NCBI GenBank assembly: GCA_046765875.1
Contig: JBKPSJ010000011.1
Coordinates: 1-51,846 of the forward strand
Source: DASRHY01 sp046765875
GTDB lineage: Bacteria > Actinomycetota > Actinomycetes > Propionibacteriales > Kribbellaceae
DNA length: 51,846 bases
Direction: 5' to 3'
The first letter of the stretch is position 1. Each line of letters begins with the position of its first letter. A program made the translations under genes and the position numbers. The notes below the pieces were generated by a model that was not told where the DNA came from, searched no databases, and saw only the letters and a list, made by a program, of their open reading frames with translations. Positions 1 to 7,711 of this stretch are shown piece after piece.

Positions 1-2
1 GC

Positions 3-725
3 CTCAACGTCGGCATCGTCGACGCGGACATCTACGGCCACTCGATCCCGGCCATGCTCGGGATCGCCGACCGGCGGCCGACCTCGGTCGAGGACATGAT
101 CATGCCGGTGCCGGCGTACGGCGTGAAGGTGATCTCGATCGGCATGCTCAAGCCCAAGCGCGAGCAGGTGGTCGCGTGGCGCGGCCCGATCCTGGACCGG
201 GCGCTGGTGCAGATGCTGGCCGACGTGTATTGGGGTGACCTCGACGTCCTACTGCTCGACCTGCCACCGGGCACGGGCGACATCGCGATCTCGGTCGGCC
301 AGCGACTGACCAGTGCCGAGGTCATCGTCGTGACCACCCCGCAGGAGGCGGCGGCCGAGGTCGCCGAACGCGCGGGAACGATGGCGCAGATGGTCCACCA
401 GCGGGTGGCGGGCGTGGTGGAGAACATGTCCTACTTGCCGTGCCCGCACTGCGGGCCGGAACACCGGCTGGAGATCTTCGGCTCGGGCGGCGGCAGGCGG
501 GTGGCGGACACCCTGACGAAGCGGCTCGGCTACGACATCCCGCTCCTGGGCGAGATCCCCCTGGATGAACGCCTCCGTGCGGGCGGCGACAGCGGCGACC
601 CCCTGGTCCTCACCGACCTCACCTCTCCGGCCCCCCGCGCGCTCCACACCATCGCCGAACGCCTGGGCGTCCGCCCCCGAGGCCTGGCCGGCCGCCATCT
701 GACGCTCTCCCCCATCTCCCACTGA
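3..725 (+). CDS. mrp: Mrp/NBP35-family P-loop ATPase, iron-sulfur cluster carrier (5' end missing)
   Basis: This is the C-terminal part of an Mrp/ApbC protein, a homodimeric P-loop ATPase that carries Fe-S clusters to apoproteins in the cytoplasm. The reading frame is open from base 3, so the N-terminus and Walker A motif lie outside the window. Visible features are the switch-like VDADIYGHS near the start, the Walker B-like LLLDLPPGTGD, and ENMSY followed by the CPHC motif whose two cysteines bind the bridging cluster. It ends at a TGA and faces tatB across a short hairpin. In mycobacteria mrp also lies close to sigE-htrA-tatB, which supports the assignment. Confidence 0.93.
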   Translation, partial: LNVGIVDADIYGHSIPAMLGIADRRPTSVEDMIMPVPAYGVKVISIGMLKPKREQVVAWRGPILDRALVQMLADVYWGDLDVLLLDLPPGTGDIAISVGQRLTSAEVIVVTTPQEAAAEVAERAGTMAQMVHQRVAGVVENMSYLPCPHCGPEHRLEIFGSGGGRRVADTLTKRLGYDIPLLGEIPLDERLRAGGDSGDPLVLTDLTSPAPRALHTIAERLGVRPRGLAGRHLTLSPISH

Positions 726-733
726 GTCGTGAT

Positions 734-749
734 CGCCGCGGGCGCGGCG
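734..749. terminator. GC-rich hairpin between convergent mrp and tatB
   Basis: Seven-base arms (734-740 and 743-749) are perfectly complementary around two bases. The element fills the 28-base gap between two convergent stop codons, so it probably ends transcription from both sides. There is no T tract, which is common in high-GC actinobacteria. Confidence 0.45.
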
Positions 750-753
750 GTGG

Positions 754-1086
754 TTAGGTGGATTCGGGGTCGTACGGGGGCCGTTCGCCGGCGGGGAGGG
801 ATGGGGTTGCGGCGGGGGTGGCCGAGACGGGCTTGTCCTGGGGGTTGAGGCCTTCTTCACCGTCGAGCAGGTGCTTCTGGACGAACGTACGGGGGTTCAG
901 GTCGCGGACGTCGAACTCCGGGCCCAGTTCGCGGCGCAGGTCGTCCTGAGCTGTGTTGACCATCTGGCGGAGCGTACGGAGGAAGCGGCCGGCTGTTCGT
1001 GCGAACTCCGGCAGCCGGTTCGGTCCGAACACGAGCACGGCGACCGCGACGATCACCAGCAACTCGGGCAAGCCGATGTCGAGCAC
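754..1086 (-). CDS. tatB: Sec-independent protein translocase subunit TatB
   Basis: TatB is the membrane component of the twin-arginine translocase that, with TatC, recognises folded substrates. The 110-residue protein has one N-terminal membrane helix (about residues 3-20), the IGLPELLVI segment with a glutamate in the helix as is usual for TatB, the hinge FGPNRLPE, then an amphipathic helix and a variable polar tail. It starts with GTG 12 bases after the htrA stop and is the last gene of the sigE operon. The sigE-rseA-htrA-tatB order is conserved in actinobacteria, linking envelope stress control with export. Confidence 0.92.
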   Translation of the reverse strand: MLDIGLPELLVIVAVAVLVFGPNRLPEFARTAGRFLRTLRQMVNTAQDDLRRELGPEFDVRDLNPRTFVQKHLLDGEEGLNPQDKPVSATPAATPSLPAGERPPYDPEST

Positions 1087-1098
1087 CCTAGTCCTCCC

Positions 1099-2538
1099 CT
1101 ACCCGGTCTTCTGTCCGAGCGTGACGGTGACCTGCACGGTCCTGCCGTCGCGCTCAACGCTCATCGCCACCCGCTCACCCGGCCGGTGCGCGCGAATGGC
1201 CACTATCAGTGCTTCGGCGCTGTCGACCTTCTGGCTGTCTATCGAGGTCACGATGTCGCCCTCCTTGATGCCGGCCCGCTGCGCCGGCGACCCGGTGCTG
1301 ACCTGGCTGACCTTGGCACCGCCCTGGAACGTCATGTCGACGTTCGCTCCGATCACCGGGTACGACGCATGGCCGGTGGTGATCAGCTGTTCGGCGGTAC
1401 GCCGGGCCTGGTCGATCGGGATCGCGAAGCCGAGCCCGATGTTGCCGCTGGTGCCTTCCTGAGCGCCTTGCACTGTGGCGATGGCGGAGTTGATGCCGAT
1501 CACCTGGCCGTTCATGTCGACCAGTGGCCCGCCGGAGTTGCCCGGGTTGATCGCGGCATCGGTCTGCAGCGCGTTGATGTACGAGATCTCGCCCTCGCCA
1601 CCCGCGGTGACCGGCCGGTTCTTGGCCGAGATGATGCCGGAGGTGACCGTACCGGCCAGTCCGAGCGGCGACCCGATCGCGACCACGTCCATGCCGACCA
1701 CGGCGGCCGCGGACTGGCCGAACTGGACCGCGGGAGCGGACAGGCCGTTCACCTGTACGACGGCCAGGTCGTACGCGGGTGAGCGGCCGACCAGTTTGGC
1801 GTTCGCCGTGACGCCCTTGTCGGTGACGACCTGGATGCTGCCGCCGCTCCCCGCAACCGAGACGACGTGGTTGTTGGTCAGGATGTGCCCGGCGTTGTCG
1901 ATCACGAAGCCGGAGCCGGTACCGCGTTCGGAGTTGCCCTCGACCTTGAGCTGGACGACGCTCGGCAGCAGCCGCTGGGCGACATCGGCGACAGAGCCGG
2001 GCCGGACCCGCGGTGCCGGACCGTTCCCGATCGCCGGACCGGACTGACCACCGCTTCCGGTCCGGTCGTCGAGGCCGACGACGGTGAGTGCGGCCGCCCC
2101 GCCGGCGATCAGGCCGACGAGCAGCGCGACCAGAGCCGCTATGCCGGCGACCCGGCCGGACCGCACCGGCGGCTGCGTGTGGTATGCGCTGCTCTGCTGC
2201 GGATGCATGGGCCGCGGCGGGTACTGCTGGTACTGCTGGGGCGGCCACGGCTGGCCCGGATAGGCGGGGCGCCAGGGTTGACCCGGCTGCGAGCCGGCCT
2301 GCTGTGGATGTGGCCCAGACGGACCAGGCGCACCAGATGGACCGGGCTGCTGACGCGGGTACGGCGGTGACTGCTGGCCGTGCGAAGGCGGGAACACCCT
2401 GGTGGGTTCGGGTTCACCCGGCCCACGGGGTACCCCCACGGTCGGCTCGGAATCGTCCCAACTCACCCTGTCCGCCTCATCTGTCCGTCGGCCTGGTCCA
2501 ACCTCCCCATCATCCCAGCCGACCCGCGAATGCCCCAA
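1099..2538 (-). CDS. htrA: HtrA/DegP-type membrane-anchored serine protease with PDZ domain
   Basis: An envelope quality-control protease of the trypsin-like S1C family. Residues 1-130 are a cytoplasmic Pro/Gln/Tyr-rich low-complexity segment; a membrane helix follows (about 132-155, VAGIAALVALLVGLIAGG). The protease domain carries the full triad: His in TNNHVVS, Asp in AYDLAVVQV and Ser in PGNSGGPLVD. A PDZ domain closes the protein (about 385-479). The first possible start is a TTG overlapping the end of the upstream gene by 29 bases; GTG at 2466 is an alternative that still keeps the anchor. M. tuberculosis HtrA (Rv1223) has the same plan and is also downstream of sigE-rseA. Confidence 0.92.
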   Translation of the reverse strand: MGHSRVGWDDGEVGPGRRTDEADRVSWDDSEPTVGVPRGPGEPEPTRVFPPSHGQQSPPYPRQQPGPSGAPGPSGPHPQQAGSQPGQPWRPAYPGQPWPPQQYQQYPPRPMHPQQSSAYHTQPPVRSGRVAGIAALVALLVGLIAGGAAALTVVGLDDRTGSGGQSGPAIGNGPAPRVRPGSVADVAQRLLPSVVQLKVEGNSERGTGSGFVIDNAGHILTNNHVVSVAGSGGSIQVVTDKGVTANAKLVGRSPAYDLAVVQVNGLSAPAVQFGQSAAAVVGMDVVAIGSPLGLAGTVTSGIISAKNRPVTAGGEGEISYINALQTDAAINPGNSGGPLVDMNGQVIGINSAIATVQGAQEGTSGNIGLGFAIPIDQARRTAEQLITTGHASYPVIGANVDMTFQGGAKVSQVSTGSPAQRAGIKEGDIVTSIDSQKVDSAEALIVAIRAHRPGERVAMSVERDGRTVQVTVTLGQKTG

Positions 2539-3577
2539 CCGGAGTCAGCCAGGTCGCCATCCGGGCCAGCCCGTTACCGACCCGGTCGAGCATGCCGTCA
2601 CGCTTCGGAACGTCATGCGGGTACGAGTGGACCACCCGGTCCATGACGTCGTACGGGATGTCACCGACGAGGGTGAACACGATCCCGCCGGAGGACCAGA
2701 CAGCGTACGACGGCATCCCGTAGCGGACGTAGACCATCGCACCGCCGGGTGCCTGCGTGGCCTGATATCCGGCCAGGGCGCCCGGGTCGAGTTCTCCGCG
2801 CTGCTCGAACACGGACAGGTTGAACAACCCGTCGGAGTACGAAAACCGCAGCGTGCCGCCGTCGCGGTGGACGTCGTACAGGCGCAGCGAGTCGCTGAGC
2901 CGAGCCGTGCAGGCCCAGCCCTCGGCGCGCAACGCCGACGCCTGCGAGGTGTCGATGTCCTCGCCGCCACCGCTGGGCAGCATCGGCGGCAGGTGGCCGA
3001 TGAAGTCCGACTTCTCGATCAGCAGATCGGTGAACACGGTCGCACGGACCAACTCGCGCCCGTCGACGGTATACAGGTACCGCTGCAGCAGCAGCCCGGT
3101 TCGCCTGTCGATCCAGAACCGCGCGGCCAGGGTTCGGTCGGAGCGCCGTGCCTCCACCAGAACGGCGCTCCTGCCAACCGCCATACCGTTACCGGCGTCG
3201 ATCAGCCGGTACGTCGCGGTGAGCAGGGTGAGCGGGCTGCCGTCGACGGTGGCACGGTTGGCATCGACGTGGGGCTGGACAAAGGCCTTCACACCGGTGT
3301 TCGCGCCGGCGCCGAGCACGCTGATCTGCGAGCCCTGGTCCGCGGAGTGCACGATCCCGAGCAGCGCCGAACTTGCGCCCTGCGGCCCCCACGAGGTGAC
3401 GAACTGGGTGCCGCGGTACGAGACCCGGCCCGGTGCGGCGGCGGCGCGTTCCAGCCAGCGGATCGCGCTGACCGAGTCGTCGTCAGCGGCCGCTTGCGCC
3501 ACCGGCAGCAGCGCGGGTGATGTCGCCGACAGGAAGACGGTCCCGAGCAGCACGACCACCCGGGTGAACCCGGACAC
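2510..3577 (-). CDS. RseB/MucB-like periplasmic sigma-E regulatory protein
   Basis: A predicted exported protein of 355 residues with an N-terminal signal peptide (VVVLLGTVFLSATSPALLPVAQAAA). The first half resembles the LolA-like fold of MucB/RseB (LERAAAAPGRVSYRGTQFVTSW, with a later RTGLLLQRYLY strand); the second half resembles the MucB C-terminal domain. In proteobacteria RseB binds the anti-sigma factor and senses envelope signals, so a similar role with the adjacent anti-sigma is likely. The GTG at 3577 lies 2 bases past the anti-sigma stop and gives the signal peptide directly; a GTG at 3613 would overlap it by 34 bases. Neither has a clear Shine-Dalgarno site. Confidence 0.75.
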   Translation of the reverse strand: MSGFTRVVVLLGTVFLSATSPALLPVAQAAADDDSVSAIRWLERAAAAPGRVSYRGTQFVTSWGPQGASSALLGIVHSADQGSQISVLGAGANTGVKAFVQPHVDANRATVDGSPLTLLTATYRLIDAGNGMAVGRSAVLVEARRSDRTLAARFWIDRRTGLLLQRYLYTVDGRELVRATVFTDLLIEKSDFIGHLPPMLPSGGGEDIDTSQASALRAEGWACTARLSDSLRLYDVHRDGGTLRFSYSDGLFNLSVFEQRGELDPGALAGYQATQAPGGAMVYVRYGMPSYAVWSSGGIVFTLVGDIPYDVMDRVVHSYPHDVPKRDGMLDRVGNGLARMATWLTPVGAFAGRLG

Positions 3578-3579
3578 GC

Positions 3580-4191
3580 TCAGCGGCCCGTGTTCGCCGC
3601 CGGCTCCAGCCACGGCTGCTGCCGCTCGCCAAAACCCGAACCGCTCAACGTCGTGAGCATCGCGACATCGTCGCCGAGCGGGTAGCCGCCGGTGAAGTTC
3701 GCGTGGTCGACCGAGAAGCTGCTCACCGGCGGCTGCAGCAACGGCGCCCGCTCCTGGGTGGGTTCGCCGACCACGAACGCCGTACCGAGCAACGACACGA
3801 CAGCGGCGGCCGAGCCGGCGGCGGAGACGACCACGGCGCGGCGGCGGTTCGGGCGGGCCGCCGGCCGGCCGTCTGTGCGGGTACCCGGACGGGCCTGCGC
3901 GGCGGGGAAGACCGAGCGGGCCGGTCGCAGCGTCACCGCCGGGACTGGCCGTACCTCTTCGCGGGGTTCGGTGCCGAACTCCGGCACGGCCAGCAGGCGG
4001 CCGAGCAGCCCCGAGGGCGGCTGGGGCGTGTCGAGCAGGCCGAGCCGGGCCTTCAGCCGGCGCTGCTCCTCGATCTCAGCCTTGCAGGTGTCACAGCCGA
4101 CCAGGTGGCCGAAGACCCGGTCGCGCGAGTCGTGGTCGAGCTGACCGTCGACCGCGGCGGCGAGCTTGTCGAACGGGTGCTGACCGGTCAC
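3580..4191 (-). CDS. rseA: Zinc-binding anti-sigma factor (RseA-like) with one membrane helix
   Basis: A 203-residue anti-sigma factor expected to hold the adjacent sigma-E inactive at the membrane. The N-terminal zinc anti-sigma domain shows the HxxxCxxC motif (HLVGCDTC, about residues 28-35). A Pro/Arg-rich linker precedes one membrane segment (about 126-148, AAVVSLLGTAFVVG) and a short outer domain. The GTG start shares a GTGA overlap with the sigE stop, so sigma and anti-sigma are translationally coupled. A longer upstream frame exists but would run through sigE. Confidence 0.9.
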   Translation of the reverse strand: MTGQHPFDKLAAAVDGQLDHDSRDRVFGHLVGCDTCKAEIEEQRRLKARLGLLDTPQPPSGLLGRLLAVPEFGTEPREEVRPVPAVTLRPARSVFPAAQARPGTRTDGRPAARPNRRRAVVVSAAGSAAAVVSLLGTAFVVGEPTQERAPLLQPPVSSFSVDHANFTGGYPLGDDVAMLTTLSGSGFGERQQPWLEPAANTGR

Positions 4192-4886
4192 CAGCCCCCA
4201 CCGTCTTCCAGGCCGCTGACCCGGGTGTGGCCGTCGCGCGGGGCGCGGTGCTCGAGTTGCCGGCGCAACATGCTGCGGCCGCGATGGATCCGGCTGCGCA
4301 CGGTGCCGAGCTTGACGTCGAGGACCTCGGCGATCTCCTCGTACGTCATTCCCTCGATGTCGCACAGCACGACGGCCGCGCGGAAGTCCTCGGGCAGCCC
4401 GGCCAGCGCGGCCTGTACGTCGTGGTCGAACGCGTCCTGGTCGATCTGCTCGGCCGGGCCGAAGGTACGGGCCGGCAGCCGGTCGTGCGCGTCCTCGGGC
4501 AGCCCGTCGAACCGGATCCGCTGCTTGCGGCGGGCGCCGTCGAGGAACAGGTTCGTGGTGATCCGGTACAGCCAGCCCTCGAAGGTGCCCGGCGCGTACG
4601 ACGACAGCGAGCGGAACACCCGGACGAAGACCTCCTGGGTGAGGTCCTCGGCGTCGTGCTGGTTGCCGGTCAACCGATACGCGAGCCGGTAGACGCGGGC
4701 GGAATGGGTGCGGACGATCTCGTCCCAGGAGGGCAGTGCGGCGTCGAGTCCGGTCGCGGCAGCCGTGTCGGGTGCGTTACCCACGGAGCCCCCAGGTGAT
4801 CCCGTGCTGGCAGCCGCCCGTCGCGGCGCAATCAGCGTGGACACCATGGTGCCGTGTTCACCGTCCTGTTCGCACGTAGGGACCAC
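4188..4886 (-). CDS. sigE: ECF RNA polymerase sigma factor, SigE type
   Basis: An extracytoplasmic-function sigma factor. Sigma region 2 is visible as YRLAYRLTGNQHDAEDLTQE followed by VFVRVFRSL and FEGWLYRITTNLF; region 4 as LPEDFRAAVVLCDIEGMTYEEIAEVL and LGTVRSRIHRGR, all close to M. tuberculosis SigE. The first start is GTG at 4886; an ATG at 4847 (MVSTLIAP) begins just before the less conserved N-terminal extension and may be used instead, as mycobacterial sigE also has several starts. It heads the rseA, rseB-like, htrA, tatB series and has an ECF-type promoter upstream, suggesting autoregulation. Confidence 0.92.
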   Translation of the reverse strand: MVPTCEQDGEHGTMVSTLIAPRRAAASTGSPGGSVGNAPDTAAATGLDAALPSWDEIVRTHSARVYRLAYRLTGNQHDAEDLTQEVFVRVFRSLSSYAPGTFEGWLYRITTNLFLDGARRKQRIRFDGLPEDAHDRLPARTFGPAEQIDQDAFDHDVQAALAGLPEDFRAAVVLCDIEGMTYEEIAEVLDVKLGTVRSRIHRGRSMLRRQLEHRAPRDGHTRVSGLEDGGGW

Positions 4887-4900
4887 CCGGACCGAACCCT

Positions 4901-4916
4901 GAGATCACGTGATCTC
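4901..4916. promoter_or_regulatory. Perfect 16-bp palindrome in the sigE leader
   Basis: GAGATCACGTGATCTC is a perfect palindrome 14 bases upstream of the first sigE start. It lies downstream of the putative ECF promoter, so it would be in the 5' untranslated leader or serve as an operator. The binding protein is unknown. Confidence 0.55.
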
Positions 4917-4960
4917 CGTTACGTTCGCCGGCTCCCTGCGGTCGTCATGTTCACTCACCC

Positions 4961-4986
4961 AACGGGTGTGGCCCGGCCTAAGTTCC
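4961..4986 (-). promoter_or_regulatory. ECF-type promoter for sigE (GGAAC - 17 bp - CGTT)
   Basis: On the minus strand GGAAC (4986-4982, preceded by GG) is followed after exactly 17 bases by CGTT (4964-4961). This matches the general -35/-10 pattern of SigE/SigH-type ECF promoters in actinobacteria. The -35 element abuts the stop codon of the CGNR gene. Predicted transcription starts near 4955 and would give a leader of about 70-110 bases. The motif is seen directly; its use is inferred. Confidence 0.6.
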
Positions 4987-5520
4987 CCGCGCCTGCCGGG
5001 CACGATACGAGGCCACGCGGGTACGGCTCGCGCACTTCGGCGAGCAGAACCGCCTGGGCCGTCGCTCGGCCGGATTGACGAAGACGCGCTCGCAGTCGTC
5101 CGCCGCGCATTGGCCCATCGCCTCGAACCCGTGCCCGGCGGCGAACCCAGCCAATCCGAGCGCGGTCGCCGCTCCGAGCCACTGCCCCCAGCCGGCGTCG
5201 TCGTCGGCCACGTGGAGGTGCCAGGTGGTGCCGTCGTGGTCGGAGAGGTACGGCCGGACTGCGTACGCGGCGAGCATCTCGTTCAAGATCCGCGCGGCAT
5301 CGGCCGGGCCGGTGTGGAAGATCGGGCGGACCCGCTCGCGTACGCCGATCACCTCGGCCAGATCGGACTCGTCGACGTCGACCGGCTCGGGCTCCGCATG
5401 ATCCAGCAGGAACTGCCGCAGCGCCGCCGGCGAGGTGAGTCGCTCCGGATCGCGGGTCCGCGTGTTCACCAGGTCCACCGCCAGCCCGACCATCCGGTCC
5501 GGGGTCTGCAACGTCTCCAC
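4978..5520 (-). CDS. ABATE/CGNR zinc-finger transcriptional regulator
   Basis: A 180-residue regulator of the CGNR family. The N-terminal half (about 10-130) fits the ABATE stress-sensing domain (LAVDLVNTRTR). The C-terminus holds the zinc finger CAADDC-x15-FCSPKC, with CASRTRVASYRARQ where most members have CGNR-type residues; the four metal cysteines are kept. It starts with GTG behind a clear AGGAGG site and is divergent from an MFS exporter, the usual place for such regulators. A repeat-rich intergenic region between them probably contains its operator. Confidence 0.87.
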   Translation of the reverse strand: METLQTPDRMVGLAVDLVNTRTRDPERLTSPAALRQFLLDHAEPEPVDVDESDLAEVIGVRERVRPIFHTGPADAARILNEMLAAYAVRPYLSDHDGTTWHLHVADDDAGWGQWLGAATALGLAGFAAGHGFEAMGQCAADDCERVFVNPAERRPRRFCSPKCASRTRVASYRARQARGT

Positions 5521-5543
5521 GACACCTCCTGGATCGCAGTCGC

Positions 5544-5590
5544 CGTAACGCTACTGCTAGCGTAACGCGTAACTAGAATTATTGCGTTAC
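5544..5590. promoter_or_regulatory. Inverted and repeated GTAAC boxes between CGNR regulator and MFS gene
   Basis: CGTAACGCTA (5544-5553) and TAGCGTAACG (5558-5567) form an imperfect inverted repeat with 9 of 10 pairs around a 4-base centre. A further CGTAAC follows at 5568-5573, and GTTAC at 5586-5590 is its inverse. TAGAAT (5574-5579) between them could be the -10 of the MFS promoter. The layout suits repression by the adjacent CGNR protein. Confidence 0.55.
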
Positions 5591-5607
5591 AGACGAGGAG
5601 GTACGTC

Positions 5608-6816
5608 GTGCTGCTCCGCCGCGTACACGGGCTGCGTACGTACTACACAGCGGCCACACTGGCCCGGATCGGCGATGAGATGGTCGCCTTCGCACTGGTC
5701 CTGCTGGTGCTGGACCGCACCGGCCGGGCGGGTCTGGCCGGGCTCACGGGTGCGGCGTACGCGTTCCCCGTCGTGGCAACCGGTCCCGTCCTCGGTGCAT
5801 GGCTGGACCGGACGTCGCACCGGCGGGCGGCGCTGGCGCTCAACCAGGCGGTGCTCGGCACGATGATGCTGACAATGCTGCTCGCCGTCGGCCACACCCC
5901 GGTCTGGGTGACTCCCGCCCTCGCCGCCATCGCCGGAGCGACGCTGCCGATGGTCAGCGGCGGCTTCACCAGCATGCTGCCGTCGCTGGTGCCATCGGCT
6001 CTGCTCCCGAGGGCAAATGCGATCGAAGCGGCGAGCTACAGCAGCGCGACGATCGCCGGTCCGGCGACGGCGGCGACCATCGCGGCGGTGGTGTCGGTCG
6101 ACGCGGCGGTTGCCGCGATCGCGGTCACGGCCGCCGCCAGCCTGGTGGCGATCGCCCGGCTGCCCGTGCTCGGACCGGCCGGCGGGCCGACCGGCGAGCG
6201 GTTCCTGCCGGCCGTCGTCGGCGGCATAGTTCACCTGTTCCGCATCCCGCCGCTGCGGGCGACGACGATCGCATCGACGCTGGCGCTCGGGCTGAGCGGC
6301 GTACTGCTGCTGACACTGCCGCTGCACGTGACGACACTCGGCGAGCCGAAGGCGGCCAGCGGGTACGTCTGGACGGCGATCGAGATCGGCAGCGTGCTGA
6401 CCGCGTTGGTGTCCGGTCGATGGCTGGCCCGGCAACGGCCGGAGCGGATCGTGCTGGCCTCGGTGGCGGCGTACGGGCTCGCGATGCTGACCTGGCCGCT
6501 CGCGCCGGACCTGGCGGTCCTGCTCGCCCTCGCAGTGCTGGCCGGTTTGCTCGCGGGCGCGATGATGCCGGCGATGCTGACCGCCCGGCAGCGCTACAGC
6601 CCGCCGGACCTGCAGGGCCGGGTCAGTACCACCGGTGCCAGCATCCGCCTGGCCGTGATGGCGCTCGGCCAGGCGGCGGGCGGCCTTCTCGTCCCGCAGG
6701 TCGGCACCCGGGTGGCGCTGCTCATCGTCGCCACCGGCCTGATCGCGGCCGCAGGCCTGGCGAGCGTCAGTCGAGGATCACAGAACGAGTCAGCGAGCGG
6801 GGCTGGTCGGGGTTGA
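5608..6816 (+). CDS. MFS transporter, probable drug exporter
   Basis: A 402-residue major facilitator protein with about 12 hydrophobic segments in two halves, beginning VHGLRTYYTAATLARIGDEMVA, typical of actinobacterial MFS exporters; ALDRTSHRRAALALNQ-like residues (WLDRTSHRR) mark the loop between helices 2 and 3. The GTG start follows GAGGAGG by 6 bases. The substrate cannot be read from sequence. It is divergent from a CGNR regulator, suggesting inducible efflux. Its last 50 bases overlap the 3' end of the convergent SIS gene. Confidence 0.87.
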   Translation: MLLRRVHGLRTYYTAATLARIGDEMVAFALVLLVLDRTGRAGLAGLTGAAYAFPVVATGPVLGAWLDRTSHRRAALALNQAVLGTMMLTMLLAVGHTPVWVTPALAAIAGATLPMVSGGFTSMLPSLVPSALLPRANAIEAASYSSATIAGPATAATIAAVVSVDAAVAAIAVTAAASLVAIARLPVLGPAGGPTGERFLPAVVGGIVHLFRIPPLRATTIASTLALGLSGVLLLTLPLHVTTLGEPKAASGYVWTAIEIGSVLTALVSGRWLARQRPERIVLASVAAYGLAMLTWPLAPDLAVLLALAVLAGLLAGAMMPAMLTARQRYSPPDLQGRVSTTGASIRLAVMALGQAAGGLLVPQVGTRVALLIVATGLIAAAGLASVSRGSQNESASGAGRG

Positions 6817-7657
6817 GCCCCTGGGCGAGGCCCTTCGCGACCGCGACCCGCTGGGCGATCACCAGCGAGGCCATCGGATCGAGGTCGGCGTGGTGGATCA
6901 CCGTGGCGCCGGTCGCGGCGACGTCGTCGATCAGCCCGTTCGGCAACTCGCCGAAGATCCACACCCCGCGCCCGGGCTGGGCGATCGCGATCGGCCCGTG
7001 CCGGTAGTCCATCGCCGGGTACGCCTCGGTCCACGCCGACGCCGCCTCGCGCTGCTTGAGCGCAGCCTCCTGTGCGAGCCCGACGGTCCAGCGGGTGCCC
7101 AGGTAGCTGATCTGCTCGAGCTTGGCCAGTTCGTCGACGTTGATGGTCAGCGCCAGCTCGGCATCGGCCGCGGCCTTGGTGAGGTCCTCACCGAGCGAGG
7201 CCCGCAGCAGCCCGAGCGTCGTGGTGGCGAACCGGGTCTGTACGACTGACTGCTCGTCGGCGAAGTCGAGCAGGATCGAACGACCGGCAAGGCCGAGGAT
7301 CGGCGAGCCCGCCGTCGCTGTGATGGCGATCGAGGGCAACGAGGTCGCGCGGAGCAGGTCCAGGATCTCGGTCGTCGTACCGGACCGGCTGATAGCGACG
7401 ATCACGTCGTACTCGCGGTTCATCGGGAACTCCGAGCCGGCGAACGCGTCGGTCAGGCCGTGCCCGCCGTCCTCGCGGAGCGCTGCGTAAGCCATCGCCA
7501 TGAACCATGACGTTCCGCAGCCGACGACGGCTACGCGCTGGCCGGACGTGGGTAGCCGGTCGGCGTACGAACCGATCTCGGCGGCCACCCGGCGCCACAG
7601 CTCCGGCTGGGTCTGGATCTCGCTGGACGCATAGGTCGCAGGCGTTGGCATGGTCAT
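6767..7657 (-). CDS. SIS-domain sugar isomerase (GlmS/AgaS isomerase-like)
   Basis: A 296-residue protein made of two SIS (sugar isomerase) domains without a glutaminase domain. Phosphosugar-binding residues are visible in VVGCGTSWFMAMAYA and VIVAISRSGTTTEILD in the first half; the second half has AQEAALKQREAASAWTEAYPAMDYRHGP, close to the GlmS-family region AlKlKE...AE.yp..e.kHGp. It probably acts on a phosphorylated amino sugar or ketose. The ATG start has GGGGAG 8 bases upstream. A DeoR regulator is divergent from it, so it is likely under that control. The 3' end overlaps the MFS gene by 50 bases on the opposite strand. Confidence 0.85.
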   Translation of the reverse strand: MTMPTPATYASSEIQTQPELWRRVAAEIGSYADRLPTSGQRVAVVGCGTSWFMAMAYAALREDGGHGLTDAFAGSEFPMNREYDVIVAISRSGTTTEILDLLRATSLPSIAITATAGSPILGLAGRSILLDFADEQSVVQTRFATTTLGLLRASLGEDLTKAAADAELALTINVDELAKLEQISYLGTRWTVGLAQEAALKQREAASAWTEAYPAMDYRHGPIAIAQPGRGVWIFGELPNGLIDDVAATGATVIHHADLDPMASLVIAQRVAVAKGLAQGLNPDQPRSLTRSVILD

Positions 7658-7682
7658 CGTGTGTCTCCCCGAGAGGTGATGG

Positions 7683-7707
7683 TCGAAACTGCTCGAACGT
7701 GATCGAA
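7683..7707. promoter_or_regulatory. Three TCGAA boxes with exact 10-bp period (candidate DeoR operator)
   Basis: TCGAA occurs at 7683, 7693 and 7703, on the same face of the helix, with a weaker TCCGAA at 7734, three turns on. The array lies between the divergent SIS and DeoR genes. DeoR-family repressors often bind short helically phased repeats, so this is a natural candidate site. Confidence 0.5.
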
Positions 7708-7711
7708 TGGG

